A program made the translations under genes and the position numbers. A model generated the notes under the pieces. The model was not told the origin of the DNA. It did no database searches and saw nothing but the letters and a program-made list of their open reading frames with translations. A DNA stretch of 64,000 nucleotides from Kingdonia uniflora (taxonomy: Eukaryota > Streptophyta > Magnoliopsida > Ranunculales > Circaeasteraceae), in contig JACGCM010002568.1 in NCBI GenBank assembly GCA_014058105.1, positions 3,410,001 through 3,474,000 of the forward strand. The letters run 5' to 3'. Shown here in pieces: positions 11,830 to 22,713 of this stretch. Position 1 is the first letter of the stretch. Each line of letters begins with the position of its first letter.

Positions 11830-12145
11830 AAGTGACTGAAGCTGTTCTTGATCATAATCATGCAAATACTTCGAAACATACACGTTTCTTTCGATCTCAT
11901 AAGGTCATTGGTGCGGGAACACAAAAGAAGCTGGAGCTTAATTGTGATGCTAGATTGCGAATGAATAAAAATTTGCAATCACTGATTGTAGATGTCGATA
12001 GGAATAACAATCTGGCTTTCTATGAAAAGGATGCTTAAAACTATGTTATTAGGTACAAACAATTAAAGCTTAATGAAGGAAATTTACAAGCTCTTTAGCA
12101 ATATCTTTGTCAAATGCAATTGAGGAACAAAAACTTCTTTTGCAG
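11830..12145 (+). pseudogene. FAR1-related sequence (FRS) gene fragment
   Basis: The plus strand reads VLDHNHANTSKHTRFFRSHK, then KKLELNCDARLRMNKNLQSL, then NNNLAFYEKDA, a stop, NYVIRYKQLKLNEGNLQAL, a stop, and QYLCQMQLRNKNFF. This is the FAR1 DNA-binding domain and its link to the MULE-type transposase region (HNH...RFFRSHR..., NLxFxEKD.RNY, LQ.YF..MQ..N..FFY). FAR1/FRS proteins are nuclear light-signalling transcription factors derived from Mutator-like transposases. In-frame stops occur and the transposase core is missing, so only a short relic remains. A Mutator-like transposase is an alternative source. Confidence 0.75.
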
Positions 12146-12419
12146 TACTTCAAACATAACATGTATGTTGTTTATTCCCTTAGAAAACTGTTTGTGCATT
12201 ATGTATGTAGGTTGAGCAAAATATGAATTGATTTTATGAAATGATAAGTTTGTAGCCAATTGACATGTTCCCTCACATTTTGAGTTTATATCCAATCTTT
12301 GTAGAATATTTGCTATATAATCTTTTACCTATGTATCCGGGATTATATTTATTTTAGAGAGGACACCGTACTTCCACTATTCGATGCGTCAAAGGACATA
12401 GTTTTCAAACTCTCTTTTA
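12146..12419. other. unassigned stretch before the gypsy insertion
   Basis: No domain could be read. It ends at the candidate TSD TAAAT (12420-12424) of the next element. Confidence 0.4.
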
Positions 12420-12424
12420 TAAAT

Positions 12425-12967
12425 TGATTCAGGAGGATCTAAACCTCTTCAAAAGATGTCATGTCATTCGAACTAGCCTTGGATCTGATTGAACGAGTTT
12501 GAAAGAATAGAAGACCAATTATGACTGCCTCAGTTCCTAAGCATAACGTGGAAATTCGTTAAAATGATATTTGGAGTCATTCGAACGACTGAGTTACCAG
12601 AAGTCCAATTCTGACAACCTCTATTTTTTTGGCATTAATTGGTATGTCGTTCGAACAACATTTGTAGTCGTTTAAATGAATAGGTTCCCAGAAAGGTTAA
12701 TTCTAGCTGCCTCAATTTCTAGGCTTAATTCCAGCTGCATCAATGGCGATCGTATTTCCTTCATTATTTTAGGCATTTCAAGGGCATTTTTGTCCTATTT
12801 TATAACAAGAAACTTGAAACCTCCATTAAAGGGCAAGGCTAGGCAGAGAGAGATGATCCAAGTTTTGTAAGAGAGACTTAGGATTTGAAGAGGAATTCAA
12901 TTGAAATCAAATCATTGAGCAATTGAAGCTCTAAAAGGGAAATTATTTTTCCAAATTGTTTGTTCTT
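12425..12967 (+). repeat. 5' LTR, 3'-truncated
   Basis: Begins TGATTCAGGAGGATCTAAAC and aligns through CAAGGCTAGGCAGAGAGA and ATTGAAGCTCTAAAAGGG with 15008-15627. It stops at TTTGTTCTT. Several palindromic TTCGAA-type sites are present, such as CATTCGAACGACTG and GTCGTTCGAACAAC. Confidence 0.8.
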
Positions 12968-12969
12968 GA

Positions 12970-13895
12970 GTGGTTGGTGATGCCTTTTGGGCTATGCAAC
13001 ACTCCGACGACATTTATGCGGTTGATGAATGAGGTACTTCGTTCTTTTATTGATAATTTTGAAATTATGTATTTAGATAATATCTTGATATAAAGTTAAA
13101 CATGGGACCAACACCTCATATATATACGTAAAGTATTGGAAGCATTGCGATCACAACAACTCTTTCTAAATAGGAAGGAGCTAGTATACTTAGGATTCAT
13201 TATTGGTGGATGTGAGCTTAAGGTAATTCTAGAGAAGGTCTCGGCCATTACTGATTGGCATAGACCTCGTATAGTGATGGAAGTGCGAAGTTTTATCGGT
13301 TATTGTCATTACTTATGGAAGTTTATTTGGTATTTTTTACATATTGTCGTACCGTTGATTTCCTTGACAAAGGCCAGTGTGAAGTTTGTGTGGGAAGATC
13401 ACCATGAGAAGACTTTTAAGCTACTAAAATGCAAGATTTCAAATGTACCAGTATTAGCATTGCTAAATTAACAGCAGCCATTTGAGGTCAAAACGGATGC
13501 GTCCGACTATGCATTGGGGGTAATTTTATTGCAAGATGGGAAACCGGTTGCCTATCATTTTGAGATGCTTGCAGAAGCAGTACATAACTATCCTTCCTAC
13601 AATAAGGATTTTTACGCATTATATCAATATGTAAAGTATTGGCAGAGTTAATTATTGAGGAAGGAGGTTATGGTACATTCTGATCACAAACAGTTATAGT
13701 TTTTATCTACATAGTTTAAGCTACAACAAGCTCGCCATATGAAGTGGATGTCATACCTACAACAATTCACCTTGATTATGAAGTATAAGGTAGGAGTAGA
13801 TAACAAAATGACTGATATGTTATCTTGGCCCCCATTACCAACTATTTATGCTTTGTTGGAAGCTATGCAGATACAACCTAATGTTCTAACATAAT
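12970..13895 (+). pseudogene. reverse transcriptase / RNase H, Ty3/gypsy
   Basis: One continuous frame with scattered stops. It starts at EWLVMPFGLCNTPTTF (RT palm), then the catalytic box reads MYLDNIL where YxDD is required, so the second aspartate is Asn. It continues through GFIIGG, EVRSFIGYCHYLWKF, PVLAL, then RNase H strings FEVKTDASDYALGVIL and HSDHKQL, and the tether end GVDNKMTDMLS. Internal stops occur at ILI*S*, LLN*QQ, WQS*LL and KQL*FL. The N-terminal third of RT is missing because of the LTR-RT fusion. Confidence 0.9.
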
Positions 13896-14029
13896 ATGTC
13901 ATAGGGTACAACGACGACACAAAGCTCAGTTTGATTCACTAGAAGTTGCTGTAAGGAAAAACATGTGAGTATATATTGAAGAATGGTTTGATTTACAATA
14001 GTAGTCTACTATGTATTCTTGAGGGTAGA

Positions 14030-14790
14030 GACTATTTATATTGAATTAGAAAGGCACATTATTCCTGAGTGGAAGGTCATTTTGTGGTTGAGAAGACTCA
14101 TTTAAATTTGCAGCGTTATGTCTATTGGTCGACGATGCAGGTAGATGTTGATCATGTGGTTTGTGGTTATGTTATATATAATACATCGAAGCCTTCCAAT
14201 CAAAAGTTAGGATTGTATTTACCATTACCAATTCCTAACTAACCTTGAGAAAGCATTTTAGTAGATTTTATAGGTGTTTTACCCATGAACAAGTTTAAGA
14301 ATGATTATTTATTTATGGTGGAAGATCGATTAAGCAAGATAATAGTTCTTATTCCATGCCAGAAGGCGGTCACCAGTGATGGAGCAGCACAATTATTTTT
14401 TAGAGACGTCTGAAGGTATTTTGGGCGTTCTTCTTATATTATTTCTAATAGGTATAAACACATTTTGGGGCATTTATAGAGATCGTTACCGGGGAAGATG
14501 GACTCTAAGTTGAAGAGATGTAGTACTTTTCATTCACAGACTGACGGGCAAGTAGAGATATAGTTAATCCCACTTTGGTTCATTTACTATAGGGATTCCA
14601 TTCTAAGTATCCTAAGACTTGGGATGAGAGTTTACTTTATCTTCAGTTTGCTTTTAATTGGGCGATTCCATTCTAATTAGATTTGTGACAATTTATGAAG
14701 ATGTATTCGGTGCTTAATGTTGAGCATTTGAAGCTGTTTGAGCCGTCTCTAATAGATGAATACTCTATAATCGATACTCGCCTACCATCA
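14030..14790 (+). pseudogene. integrase remnant, Ty3/gypsy
   Basis: After a frame shift the plus strand reads EGHFVVEKTHLNLQRYVYW (degenerate zinc-binding arm; family GH.G..KT...L.R.YYWP), then ILVDFIGVLPMNKFKNDYL (start of the catalytic core with the first Asp), SNRYKHILGHL, and FHSQTDGQVEI (region of the catalytic Glu). A leucine-rich tail VLNVEHLKLFEPSL-like near 14715-14750 matches the C-terminal end. Many stops and indels. Confidence 0.8.
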
Positions 14791-15007
14791 GGTGATGACT
14801 TATGGATGGAATGAGATAATCCATCACAGGAAGATAGTATTCTAGAGAGGAAAGTTCATGCTACATGATGGGGATAGTATCGAGTTGGGAAGAAATGTCA
14901 ACTACATAGCAAATCGAAGTGGTACAACTGGGAAATAGGCACGACCACATTCCCTTACCTTTTGATCTAGCTTGAGCAGGAGCTCTTGACTCCTAAAGGG
15001 GGTGCCA

Positions 15008-15627
15008 TGATCTAAGAGGATTTAAATATTCAACCTCTTCAAACGATGCCATGTCGTTCAAATGAGTGTTGGAGCCATTTAAATGAGTCTAAAGGATCAT
15101 AAGGCCAATTATGACTGCCTCATTTTTTTAGGCGTATATTGGAAAGCTGTTCGAACGATATATGGAGTCATTCAAAAGACAGGGTTCCCAGAAGACCAAA
15201 CCTGACTGCCTTTATTTTTAGACAAAAATTGGCATGTCATTCTAATGATATTTGTAGTCGTTCGATCGACTAGGTTCTTAGAAAGGCCAATTCCAGCTGC
15301 CTCGATTTCTAGGCTTAATTGAGCCAGTCGTTTGAATGACCCATGGGTTCGTTCGAATAACTTTTATGTTTCCTTTATAATTTTAGGTGCTTTAAGGGAA
15401 TTTTTGTCCTATTTTGTAGCTAGAAACTTGTAACCTCCATTAAAGGGCAAGGCTAGGTAAAGAGAGAGGATCCAAGTTTTGTAAGAGAGACTCAGGGTTT
15501 GAAGAAAAATGTAATTTAAATCAAATCATTAAGAAATTGAAGCCCTAAAAGTGAAATTCTCCTGCCAATTTGTTTGTTCTTCGTATTAATTCTTCGATTA
15601 GGTTAATCTCAATTTGATTACAGATTA
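15008..15627 (+). repeat. 3' LTR
   Basis: Starts TGATCTAAGAGGATTTAAAT just after a purine tract, CTAAAGGGGG (14993-15002), which serves as polypurine tract. It contains at least six palindrome-like sites of the form GTCGTTCGAACGAC in various states of decay. It ends GATTACAGATTA before the candidate TSD; a CA end at 15622 is the alternative. Confidence 0.8.
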
Positions 15628-16045
15628 TAAATATCTCCTATGATCGGGTTGAAGCATCTAGGGATACTAGGAAATTACTCATGGTTATGTTGTCGGATCT
15701 TTATCCTTACTCTGGATTAGTGGTCTAGAACCGTTTATGTTAGGTTGTTTGTATCAAGTGGACACTCATCTTGTGCAATCACAGGATGAGAATGTACATT
15801 TTTAGGCACTCGTGAACCATAAGAAAATAACTTTAATAGTTATGTAGCAAAAATTACATTCTACAGAATGATATTGTTATTTCTTTACCTTTAGCTATGT
15901 TTTTTACTATGTAAAACATTACTACACTTTAAGTTCATGAAACACAAATACATTAATTTCATTGGTTCTATCATACAAACATCCATAATTGGCTTTTTGT
16001 CACCTGCCTATACTTTACAGTTTCTATTTTTACCTTAACTTATGA
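15628..16045. other. unassigned stretch between gypsy element and CACTA 1
   Basis: No readable domain on either strand; AT-rich, without clear repeats. Confidence 0.4.
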
Positions 16046-16048
16046 GCA

Positions 16049-16070
16049 CACTAGGCCAAAAAGAGTAAAT
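16049..16070 (+). repeat. left terminal inverted repeat of CACTA 1
   Basis: Starts CACTAGGCCAAAAAGAGTAA; pairs with the right end at 23368-23389. The flanking TSD GCA is at 16046-16048. Inside it, a stretch with GCGTCATAAAATATGCGAC resembles the subterminal motifs near the right end. Confidence 0.9.
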
Positions 16071-17149
16071 ATTGACACTTTTAGAGATACAATTACGACG
16101 GGGTAGGTGTATGGGAAGTATTTGACATCCTTTAACAGTTGCAATATTATTACCACCGTCATTTTTTATTTTTTCACTCTTATTTGCGTCATAAAATATG
16201 CGACTTTGTACCTAGTTTGAAAGCTAATCTAATTTAGACTGTTTACATAGTCGTTTTGATTAATTAATCTAAAACTACTCTAACATAAAATAAAATAGAA
16301 GAATCCTACCTAAATCCCAAAAGGAAACCATAATCCCCCCAATGCCCTCCCTCTCTCCCATAATAATCAGACTCTAACAAATCCAATAATCTCTAGGGAA
16401 AGTTCAAATCTATATCTCATAATCTTTGAATCCACCTCTATCAATTTATCTCAAACAAATTTCCCCACTCAAATCAAACACCTAGAAAACCATAATACTA
16501 CACAATTTTGCCTTTCCAACAATTCTGCTACAATCCAATTTCAGTTAAGGGCTTCAGCTTTGCAAATCTCTAATTTTTAATTGAATTTTAATTCTCTAAA
16601 CAATATACACACCAATTTCAATTATATATTTCTCTCTCGTATCTCTCCTCTTTATTTTGCTTATTCAAAGAGAAGATGGAGATCGGTATTGTGTTTTTGG
16701 GATTTGTTGTAATAATGTTTTTTATTGGCAGTAGGATCATCGAATTTTCCCCTTTTATTTTTCATTTTACTTAAGTTTAGTTAAAAGCTTTTGGGATCGA
16801 GAACTTCTTAAGGATTTCCTTTCCATCATATTTGATTCCTTGCAGTAAAAGCTTCCTGATTTAACTTGGAAACAGTGTGATATTACAAGGAATTTTAAAA
16901 GTAGAAAGAGGTATGCAATCTTATGGTTTTTCGTTTGTTAATTTTTTTTCTCTACTAAATCCAATTGGTCTATTAATCTTGAATGCAAAATTCAGGGATT
17001 TATTTTTTTGGGTAGTATTTGGGTTTTTATTTTATTTTAGATTTTTAGGGTTTCTTGCAGATTTCAGATTTGCTGTAGTTGCCTTCTCTAACTATATAAA
17101 TCTCACCGTCTTCACTGCAAGAGGTAAGATTACATAGTCTTTGTATTAA
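16071..17149. other. left subterminal region of CACTA 1, no recognised gene
   Basis: AT-rich with a C-rich patch near 16330-16360. Small plus-strand hydrophobic frames (for example at 16676 and 16877-17137) have no recognisable family. They could be leader sequence captured with the oxidase gene, but nothing proves it. Confidence 0.35.
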
Positions 17150-17290
17150 CCATAGTCTTTTACAACCCCTTTGAACTGCTTTATCCATACCTTGTATAAT
17201 CGATTGTATCTCTTGTATGTAGTTTGTTGTTGGGCCTTTAACTGTTTTGCTAAAAATGCCTAACACAGCCCCTCCCCAATCGTTAAACAT
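17150..17290 (-). pseudogene. RNase H-like fragment (LINE-type RVT_3)
   Basis: The minus strand reads WGGAVLGIFSKTVKGPTTNY, then IQEIQSIIQGMDKAVQRGCK and RLWLI. This follows the plant RNase H-like domain pattern G.A.G.vlgaFs....g.tTn..AEl.Ai..Gl..A...G..rlwiE.DS. It is short, and the DS catalytic end is changed (RLWLIQR). Probably a scrap of a LINE-encoded or free RNase H domain. Confidence 0.5.
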
Positions 17291-17895
17291 TTCACTAATT
17301 CCTGCACTTCCTTGATTTTATAGGGCTGCCCCATCACATCAAATTTTGGTCTTACTTTCTGTAGGAAGCTCCCATATGAAGTTTTTGATATTTATTGTTT
17401 TTTTGTGTTTACATTATACATTTAGAGCTTTGATCACCTATAAATCTGTTATGCTGATGTGCATGCTGTGTATAGAGAGAGCTTTGTTGTACCTACAATT
17501 TCTTGAAGGGTGTAATGCTTTGTGAACTATGTAGATGTCTTTCCTGATTCATATCTCCATTTAACATTAAGTCTTATAATTTTTCTTTTATTATGGGAAA
17601 TGTTTTAGTAGTTTCAATATTAATGAGTGTCATACTCCAAGTTCTCTCTGTTGTACATATCAAGTATATTTAATTTGTATTTTAGTATGACATTTAATTA
17701 TATATTTTACTGTTAGATTTAGATATAAACTACATTGTCCAAATTATAATACCATCCCATTATATTGAAACCTACTCTAGTATTTATGTCGAGCGAAGAT
17801 GGATCATCGTTAATACCTGACACTCATCCAAGAAAGTACCAGCCTCGGGTTCCTTAAAAACCACTAGGTATGCGAAATTATTATATCATTGTGAG

Positions 17896-19637
17896 CTTCT
17901 ATATAGTGAAAGAGTTTTGCAAAGATGGTCAAGGGAGACATATTTCACAACCCTTAGAATCATCTTTGTGATGTTGAAGATCTTTTGTTTCCTCGTCTAC
18001 TTATCAAGGACTAATGAAGATTTGTGAAATCCGGCAAGGGATGCGATGGGGTATCAATTAGAGAAGGAAAACCTGATCAAACCTAAGAAAGAGAGGCCTA
18101 TTCAGAAGGAAATTGTAGAAACTTCATATGAAAGTGATACTATATTGGTAAACTCCCTTGCAGAAAAAGGCCTAAAAGTAATTGAAGATAGAAAACTTAA
18201 TGTTTTTAAGATAGAATGTGATGTTGTGATAGTTGGCTCTTGTTGCGAAGGAAGAGTTACGGCTGTAGTTCTTGCAAATTCAAGGCAGAAAGTGGTTGTT
18301 GTTGAGAAAGGGCATTACTTTGTGGTAGAATATTATTCATCTCTGGAAGGCCCTTCATTGAACCAACTATATGAATCAGGAGGGGTCTTGCCTACTCTTG
18401 ACGGGAAATGTATGATGTTGGTAGGATCCACGGTTGGTGGTGGCTCAGTCGTGAACTGGTCTGCGTCAATTAAAGCACCAACTTCTTTACTTAAGAAATG
18501 GGCATTGGATCACAAAATTATATTCTTCGGGAGCTCTGAATATGTTTCTGCTATGGATACTGTGTGTAAGAGAATAGGAGTTACAAAAAGATGTTCTGAA
18601 GAAGGCTTTCATAACCAAGTACATAGAAAAGTGTACAAGAATATTGACTAGAAAGTCGAGTACGTGCCATGGAATTTCTCTGAGGATCACTCCTGTAGTT
18701 CTTATTGCTATGGTTGTGAAGCAGGCGATAAACGAGGGGCTAATATAACTTGGCTGGTCGATGCTATAAATAACGCTGTTGTGATCTTGACAGGATGTAA
18801 AGCTGAGAGATTCATACTCGAAAAGAATCACTCCGTGCGATTAAGAAGGAAAAAATGTGTAGGATTAATAACACCCATTTGTTCAAATAAGAACATCACA
18901 AAGAGACTAGAAATCAAGGATAAGGAAATGATATCCACCTCCGGCTCTCTTTTAATGCCCTCTCTGATGTTATCTAGTAGGTTAAGAAACCCAAACATTG
19001 GGAAAAACCTTCATCTCTATTTTGTCCTAATGGTTTGGGGATATTTCCCAGAAACATTGACAAACCTCCAGGGAAAACTTTTCAAGGAGGAATCATCACA
19101 ACACTTCACAAAATATCATCCCACGAATCTGAATCCAATGTTGAAACTATCATAGAAGCACCTACTCTTGGGCAAACTTCTTTCGGCGCATTATTGCCTT
19201 GGGTATCTGGACACGACACAAAGAAGAGACTTCTCAAGTATTTAAGAACTGCTCACTTGTTTGTACTGGTGAAAGACCAAGGGTCAGGAGAAGTGAAACA
19301 GGAGGGAAGAATAAGTTACAAACTTGATCCCTCAGATAAATAAAATCTTAAAACTGGTATGCGAAGGGCGTTACAGATTTTAGTTGCAGCTAGAGCCACT
19401 GAGGCTGGCATACATAAAAGTTATGGGCAGAGAATGATGTATAAAGGGGTTAAAGAGAAGAAACTGGAGGAGTTTTTAGATTCATTAATACCTTGTGGAG
19501 GGCCAAAGTCTAATGGAGAGCTTTGGAACATCTACTGTTCTACACATCAGATGGGGAGTTGTAGAATGGGCGCGACGGAAGAAGATGGTAGGGTTGATGA
19601 GAACGGTGAGAGTTGGGGAGCTGATTCAAAAAGCTAA
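17896..19637 (+). pseudogene. FAO-like: long-chain-alcohol oxidase (FAO-like, GMC family) pseudogene
   Basis: FAO proteins are membrane-associated FAD enzymes that oxidise long-chain fatty alcohols to aldehydes. The frame starts with VLQRWSRETYFTTLRIIF and VYLSRTNED, then GYQLEKENLIKPK. The FAD motif VVIVGSCCEGRVTAVVLA has lost a glycine of GxGxxG. Then come SLEGPSLNQLYESGGVLPT, GSTVGGGSVVNWSASIK, GSSEYVSAMDTVCKRIGVT, CYGCEAGDKRGANITWLVD, ILTGCKAERFI, NPNIGKNLHL, EAPTLGQTSFGALLPW and [17 protein letters not shown]. Breaks are TGA at 18025, TAG at 18649, a frameshift near 19045-19070 and TAA at 19341. It stops at SWGAD, lacking the C-terminal DASVLP-type catalytic end. It is uninterrupted by introns over this span. 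Confidence 0.92.
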
Positions 19638-20015
19638 AGATGGTGCGGTTGTACTAAGAAGGGGCATAACATAAGCTAATTCTCAAAGCTAACATAAGCT
19701 AACATAAGTTGTCCATTCGAGGTTACCAGCTAGCCAACATAAGAAAATCTCAAAGACGTCCCTTTTGTTAGTATTCCTGTACTAGTAGATTAAGAGCTAA
19801 AGCCTAACTCGATAGGCGGAGATAATCTTACTTGAATAAGGCGCCATATGGAGTCATAGAAATTTATTCACACGGTCAGCTATTTTTTGGGCCATATCAA
19901 ACTATTTTTGTTGAACCCTTGAGATATCAGTGAATAATTAGAAATTGATATATATAACTTGTAACTGACCTAACATTTAATTTACAGTCAGAACAATTAG
20001 CTAATTTCTCCAGGT
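19638..20015. other. spacer inside CACTA 1
   Basis: Contains a short local repeat of AAGCTAACATAAGCTAACAT type near 19670-19705. No coding domain. Confidence 0.4.
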
Positions 20016-20225
20016 AGCCAGATCCCTTGTTGGGATGCTGTACTTCCTTTTCATTCGTACCTGAAAGGAGCTCCTAGGGGCATTTTTCATTTATCTTGTA
20101 AAGATGCTTATAGTTACCTTACTGGCTAGAACAATGCTGACTGGATAGATTCTCCCTCTGATCTCCATTCTACTAGAGGTTACGATACTTTCTTGACTAG
20201 AACATGGTAATTTAGAGTAGTAAAG
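20016..20225 (+). pseudogene. Ty1/Copia RNase H fragment
   Basis: The plus strand reads CWDAVLPFHSYLKGAPRGIF, then YSYLTG, a stop, NNADWIDSPSDLHSTRGYDT and FLTRTW. This matches the Copia RNase H start (W.A..RiLRYLKG.P..GL..., DADWAG...DRRSTSGYC.FLG). The first catalytic Asp of DADW is Asn (NNADW). Only this short piece is recognisable. Confidence 0.7.
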
Positions 20226-20934
20226 AACGGCCTTTGGTTACTATAGTATTCTGTCTAATAGATTTTAAGCTTTCTTGGCTCTTGAAGTAAAACATAAGAT
20301 TCGGGTTATTGCACCAATCAATTTTTGTAGATGGATTCATCATTTTCCCAAAGTTATTGCTCTTATCATAAATGGATGTATGGAGGACCAGTCCATTAGG
20401 GCAATCAAGTTCTATCCATTCAATTTTCTTCAAACCATTTTACAAGTTAAAAAAAATTGTGGATTTTTTAGCTCTCAAGTTTGACTTTAATCTGAGCCCA
20501 AGGTTTCTGCTTATCTCATTATGTCCTAGAGCCACATTTCTTCTAAAGCGGAGGAGTTCTAATGAGATTACTTAACTTTTTCTGCACACTTCTTCATCTG
20601 AAGCCTGCCAATGTGTCTATAGAAGTTGGCCAAGCAACTAACTGTTTAACTATGTCTCTGCCTAACACTACCAATCTCTTCTGCACTGCTTAAATAAGAA
20701 ATAAATATTTATATGACCATGATGCTAATTTATGTTTTACAGAGACTAATTTAATTATAACATGCGGACAGAAAACATGGGATCATGATGTAGACATGTC
20801 AAAAAATGGGAAACACAGTACTTTGCCATGTTGTTATACATTTAGAACTGCATATTTTCTTGCAAATTTTCAATTGCTCTGGGTGTATTGTGGTGTTGTC
20901 AATACTAATTTTATGATTGTTGCATACTTCACAG
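20226..20934. other. spacer inside CACTA 1
   Basis: Neither strand gives a domain I recognise; several short frames exist on both strands. It ends in a good splice acceptor (CTTCACAG) before the first BTB-gene exon. Confidence 0.4.
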
Positions 20935-22113
20935 CATCCGGATTTAACTATCACATCTGGAGAAAGGATTTTTGATGCCATTTTACTGTGGGAGGCACAT
21001 ACCAACCGGTTGTGTGGATGGCAGACAGTGGATGCATACGTGATGTGATCAACTCCCGATCTCCTTTTTGAAGATAGATTCTTGTTACTTAACACCTTGC
21101 TTCCCTTAGTGTGTTTTCCATTAATGCCATTGGACTTGCTTAAAAAGGTATTTGGTCATAAGTTAAATATAGCCACATTTGTAGATTAACACACTTCTAA
21201 GTACAATCTGATATATAATTTTGTATGTTGTAGCTGGAGAAGAACATCCTTTGAATCCAGATTCTTGTAATTGGACAGCTGGTAAAAAAACTCTAAATAA
21301 TGCTCTTAATGTATATCTATTTCATAATTTTTAAACTTCATGTCTTATAGTATTTCTCTTCATGATTATGTAACAGGTTATGGAGGCCATCGAATATTTA
21401 GATACTAGAATGTAACAAAGAAATAATTAGAAGTAAGCCTTAACTAAACTAAGGTATGTAGATTTTCTTGTTGTTTCCATCTATATCATTTGTGTCTATT
21501 TCTTTGTAAGAGACACCAGAGATGCCCTACAACATGGATTAAAGAACTATCCATTACATTTGATTTTCCTCATTGCAGTGAAACAATTTCCATGTTTAGT
21601 TTGTACTATATGTTAATTGCGCGTGTCTAACACATATTTTTCTTGTAGGGTAATATATCAGCATCGACAGTTTAGTTTTAAGGAACTTCAGTACTTATGC
21701 GATGGGGACAATAATGGAGTTATCCACTTAGCCGGCACATCTTATGGCAAGCATCAGTGGGTCAATCCTATACTAGCTAAAGTTAGCAAAGCAACTTATT
21801 CTCACACTAAACATAACAATTTGTTGCTTAACTAGATTAGTTATATTCTCAAACTGTTTGTTGCAGAAAATTAGTATGATAGCTAGCAGCCCCCTTTCAA
21901 GATATACCGACCTAAAGGCTTTAGTCTCAAGGGCATTCCAGGTATTGCAAATACAACTTCGTAGAAGGTTTATCACATTTTTTTTTCGAACTTCTTTGGA
22001 TGGGAAGTGAATTATTCTTCTCGATGTATTAGGAGACCTCTTTTGCTAGGCCTCGGATCGAGGATAAGAAAAATTGTGCATGGTAGATGCTTGACATTGG
22101 CCAAGATCATCAG
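20935..22113 (+). pseudogene. BTB/BACK - F5/8 type C domain protein gene fragment (At2g30600-like) with introns
   Basis: Six exon relics with GT-AG borders. 20935-21147 (BACK region): HPDLTITSGERIFDAILLWE, TPDLLFEDRFLLLNTLLPLV, FPLMPLDLLKK. 21234-21281: LEKNIL, stop, IQILVIGQL. From 21377: MEAIEYLDT. 21649-21781: FSFKELQYLCDGDNNGVIHL, AGTSYGKHQWVNPILA. 21867-21941: KISMIASSPLSRYTDLKALV. 22033-22113: ETSFARPRIEDKKNCAW, stop, MLDIGQDHQ, start of the F5/8C fold. Stops are TGA at 21046, one in exon 2 and TAG for Trp in exon 6. The N-terminal BTB domain and the C-terminus are absent. Retained introns mean capture as genomic DNA, not from mRNA. Confidence 0.88.
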
Positions 22114-22527
22114 GTTTGTTTCTAAACTATATTATCCCAAAGCTTCTCTTACACGTATTAGAAAATTGGAAACATTCATATCTAGATTTATGCCACCATT
22201 CAAAGATGGCTAAAATACGGACACGTCTCAACCTGAACTCATTCTTCAGAATCTTTACTAGTTGTGGTCTTGTGGATGCTATTTTGAAGATCTTTTTGAT
22301 GGTCTCTCCCAGAGTAACGGTTTTATCGAGCCCCTATAGTATATTTTAGGCAATAATGAAACAAAATAAAGAAATCTAGTTCCAAAAATAGACCCTAGTG
22401 ATTCCTACATTTACCATGTTTTTTTACTTGAATTAAAGAATATTAATTTGTAATTTACACAGTCTGTGATAATATTTTACGAGGAAGTGCTTTCCGGTAG
22501 TATTTCATAACATCATTTAAACAATAA
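22114..22527. other. intron-like continuation and spacer
   Basis: Follows the donor CAG/GTTTGT at 22113. No further F5/8C exon could be read, so the captured fragment probably ends in this intron. Confidence 0.4.
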
Positions 22528-22713
22528 TGTTGTGGAACAGTTGCTCACGGAAGTATTCAGTTATCTGGGGTGGCTCCTGAAGGGTTTTATCGTATCATAG
22601 TAGATGAGGTTATTCGCGATGATGTGCAATTATTTATGGAAGGCGGTACTCTAGGTAACATTTCTTTTGGTGAAACTATTGTACTGCATAAGAGTCTTAC
22701 CTGTTTTGGGTGA
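22528..22713 (+). pseudogene. CACTA-associated ORF fragment (DUF8039 / transposase-associated type)
   Basis: A clean 61-codon frame ending in TGA reads CCGTVAHGSIQLSGVAPEGF, YRIIVDEVIRDDVQLFMEGG, TLGNISFGETIVLHKSL. It fits the short plant domain found next to En/Spm (CACTA) transposases, of pattern GTV....vhGvplg..yyrV.VDevi..da.Lp.......tvgeavGs.VaWp. The position near the right end of a CACTA element supports this. It may be the only remnant of the element's own genes. The assignment is from pattern memory only. Confidence 0.45.

Larger units (their letters stand above)
12425..15627 (+). mobile_element. internally deleted Ty3/gypsy element (same LTR family as element 1)
   Basis: A plus-oriented element with related LTRs at both ends, RT-RNase H-integrase between them, and TAAAT on both sides (12420-12424 and 15628-15632) as candidate TSD. 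The 5' LTR loses its last 50-60 bp and is fused directly to the middle of RT, so primer site, gag, protease and the RT N-terminus are gone. It therefore cannot have moved in its present form; the deletion is later than insertion. Confidence 0.85.

Noticed and set aside
16877..17137. 86-codon hydrophobic plus-strand frame as a small membrane protein gene
   Set aside because: No family signature, AT-driven Phe/Leu richness, and it lies in the leader region of a transposon.
18487..18831. 114-codon minus-strand frame
   Set aside because: Shadow of the alcohol-oxidase pseudogene on the plus strand, which has clear homology.
20212..20433. 73-codon minus-strand frame as a gene
   Set aside because: No domain; the neighbouring plus strand carries a clear Copia RNase H fragment.
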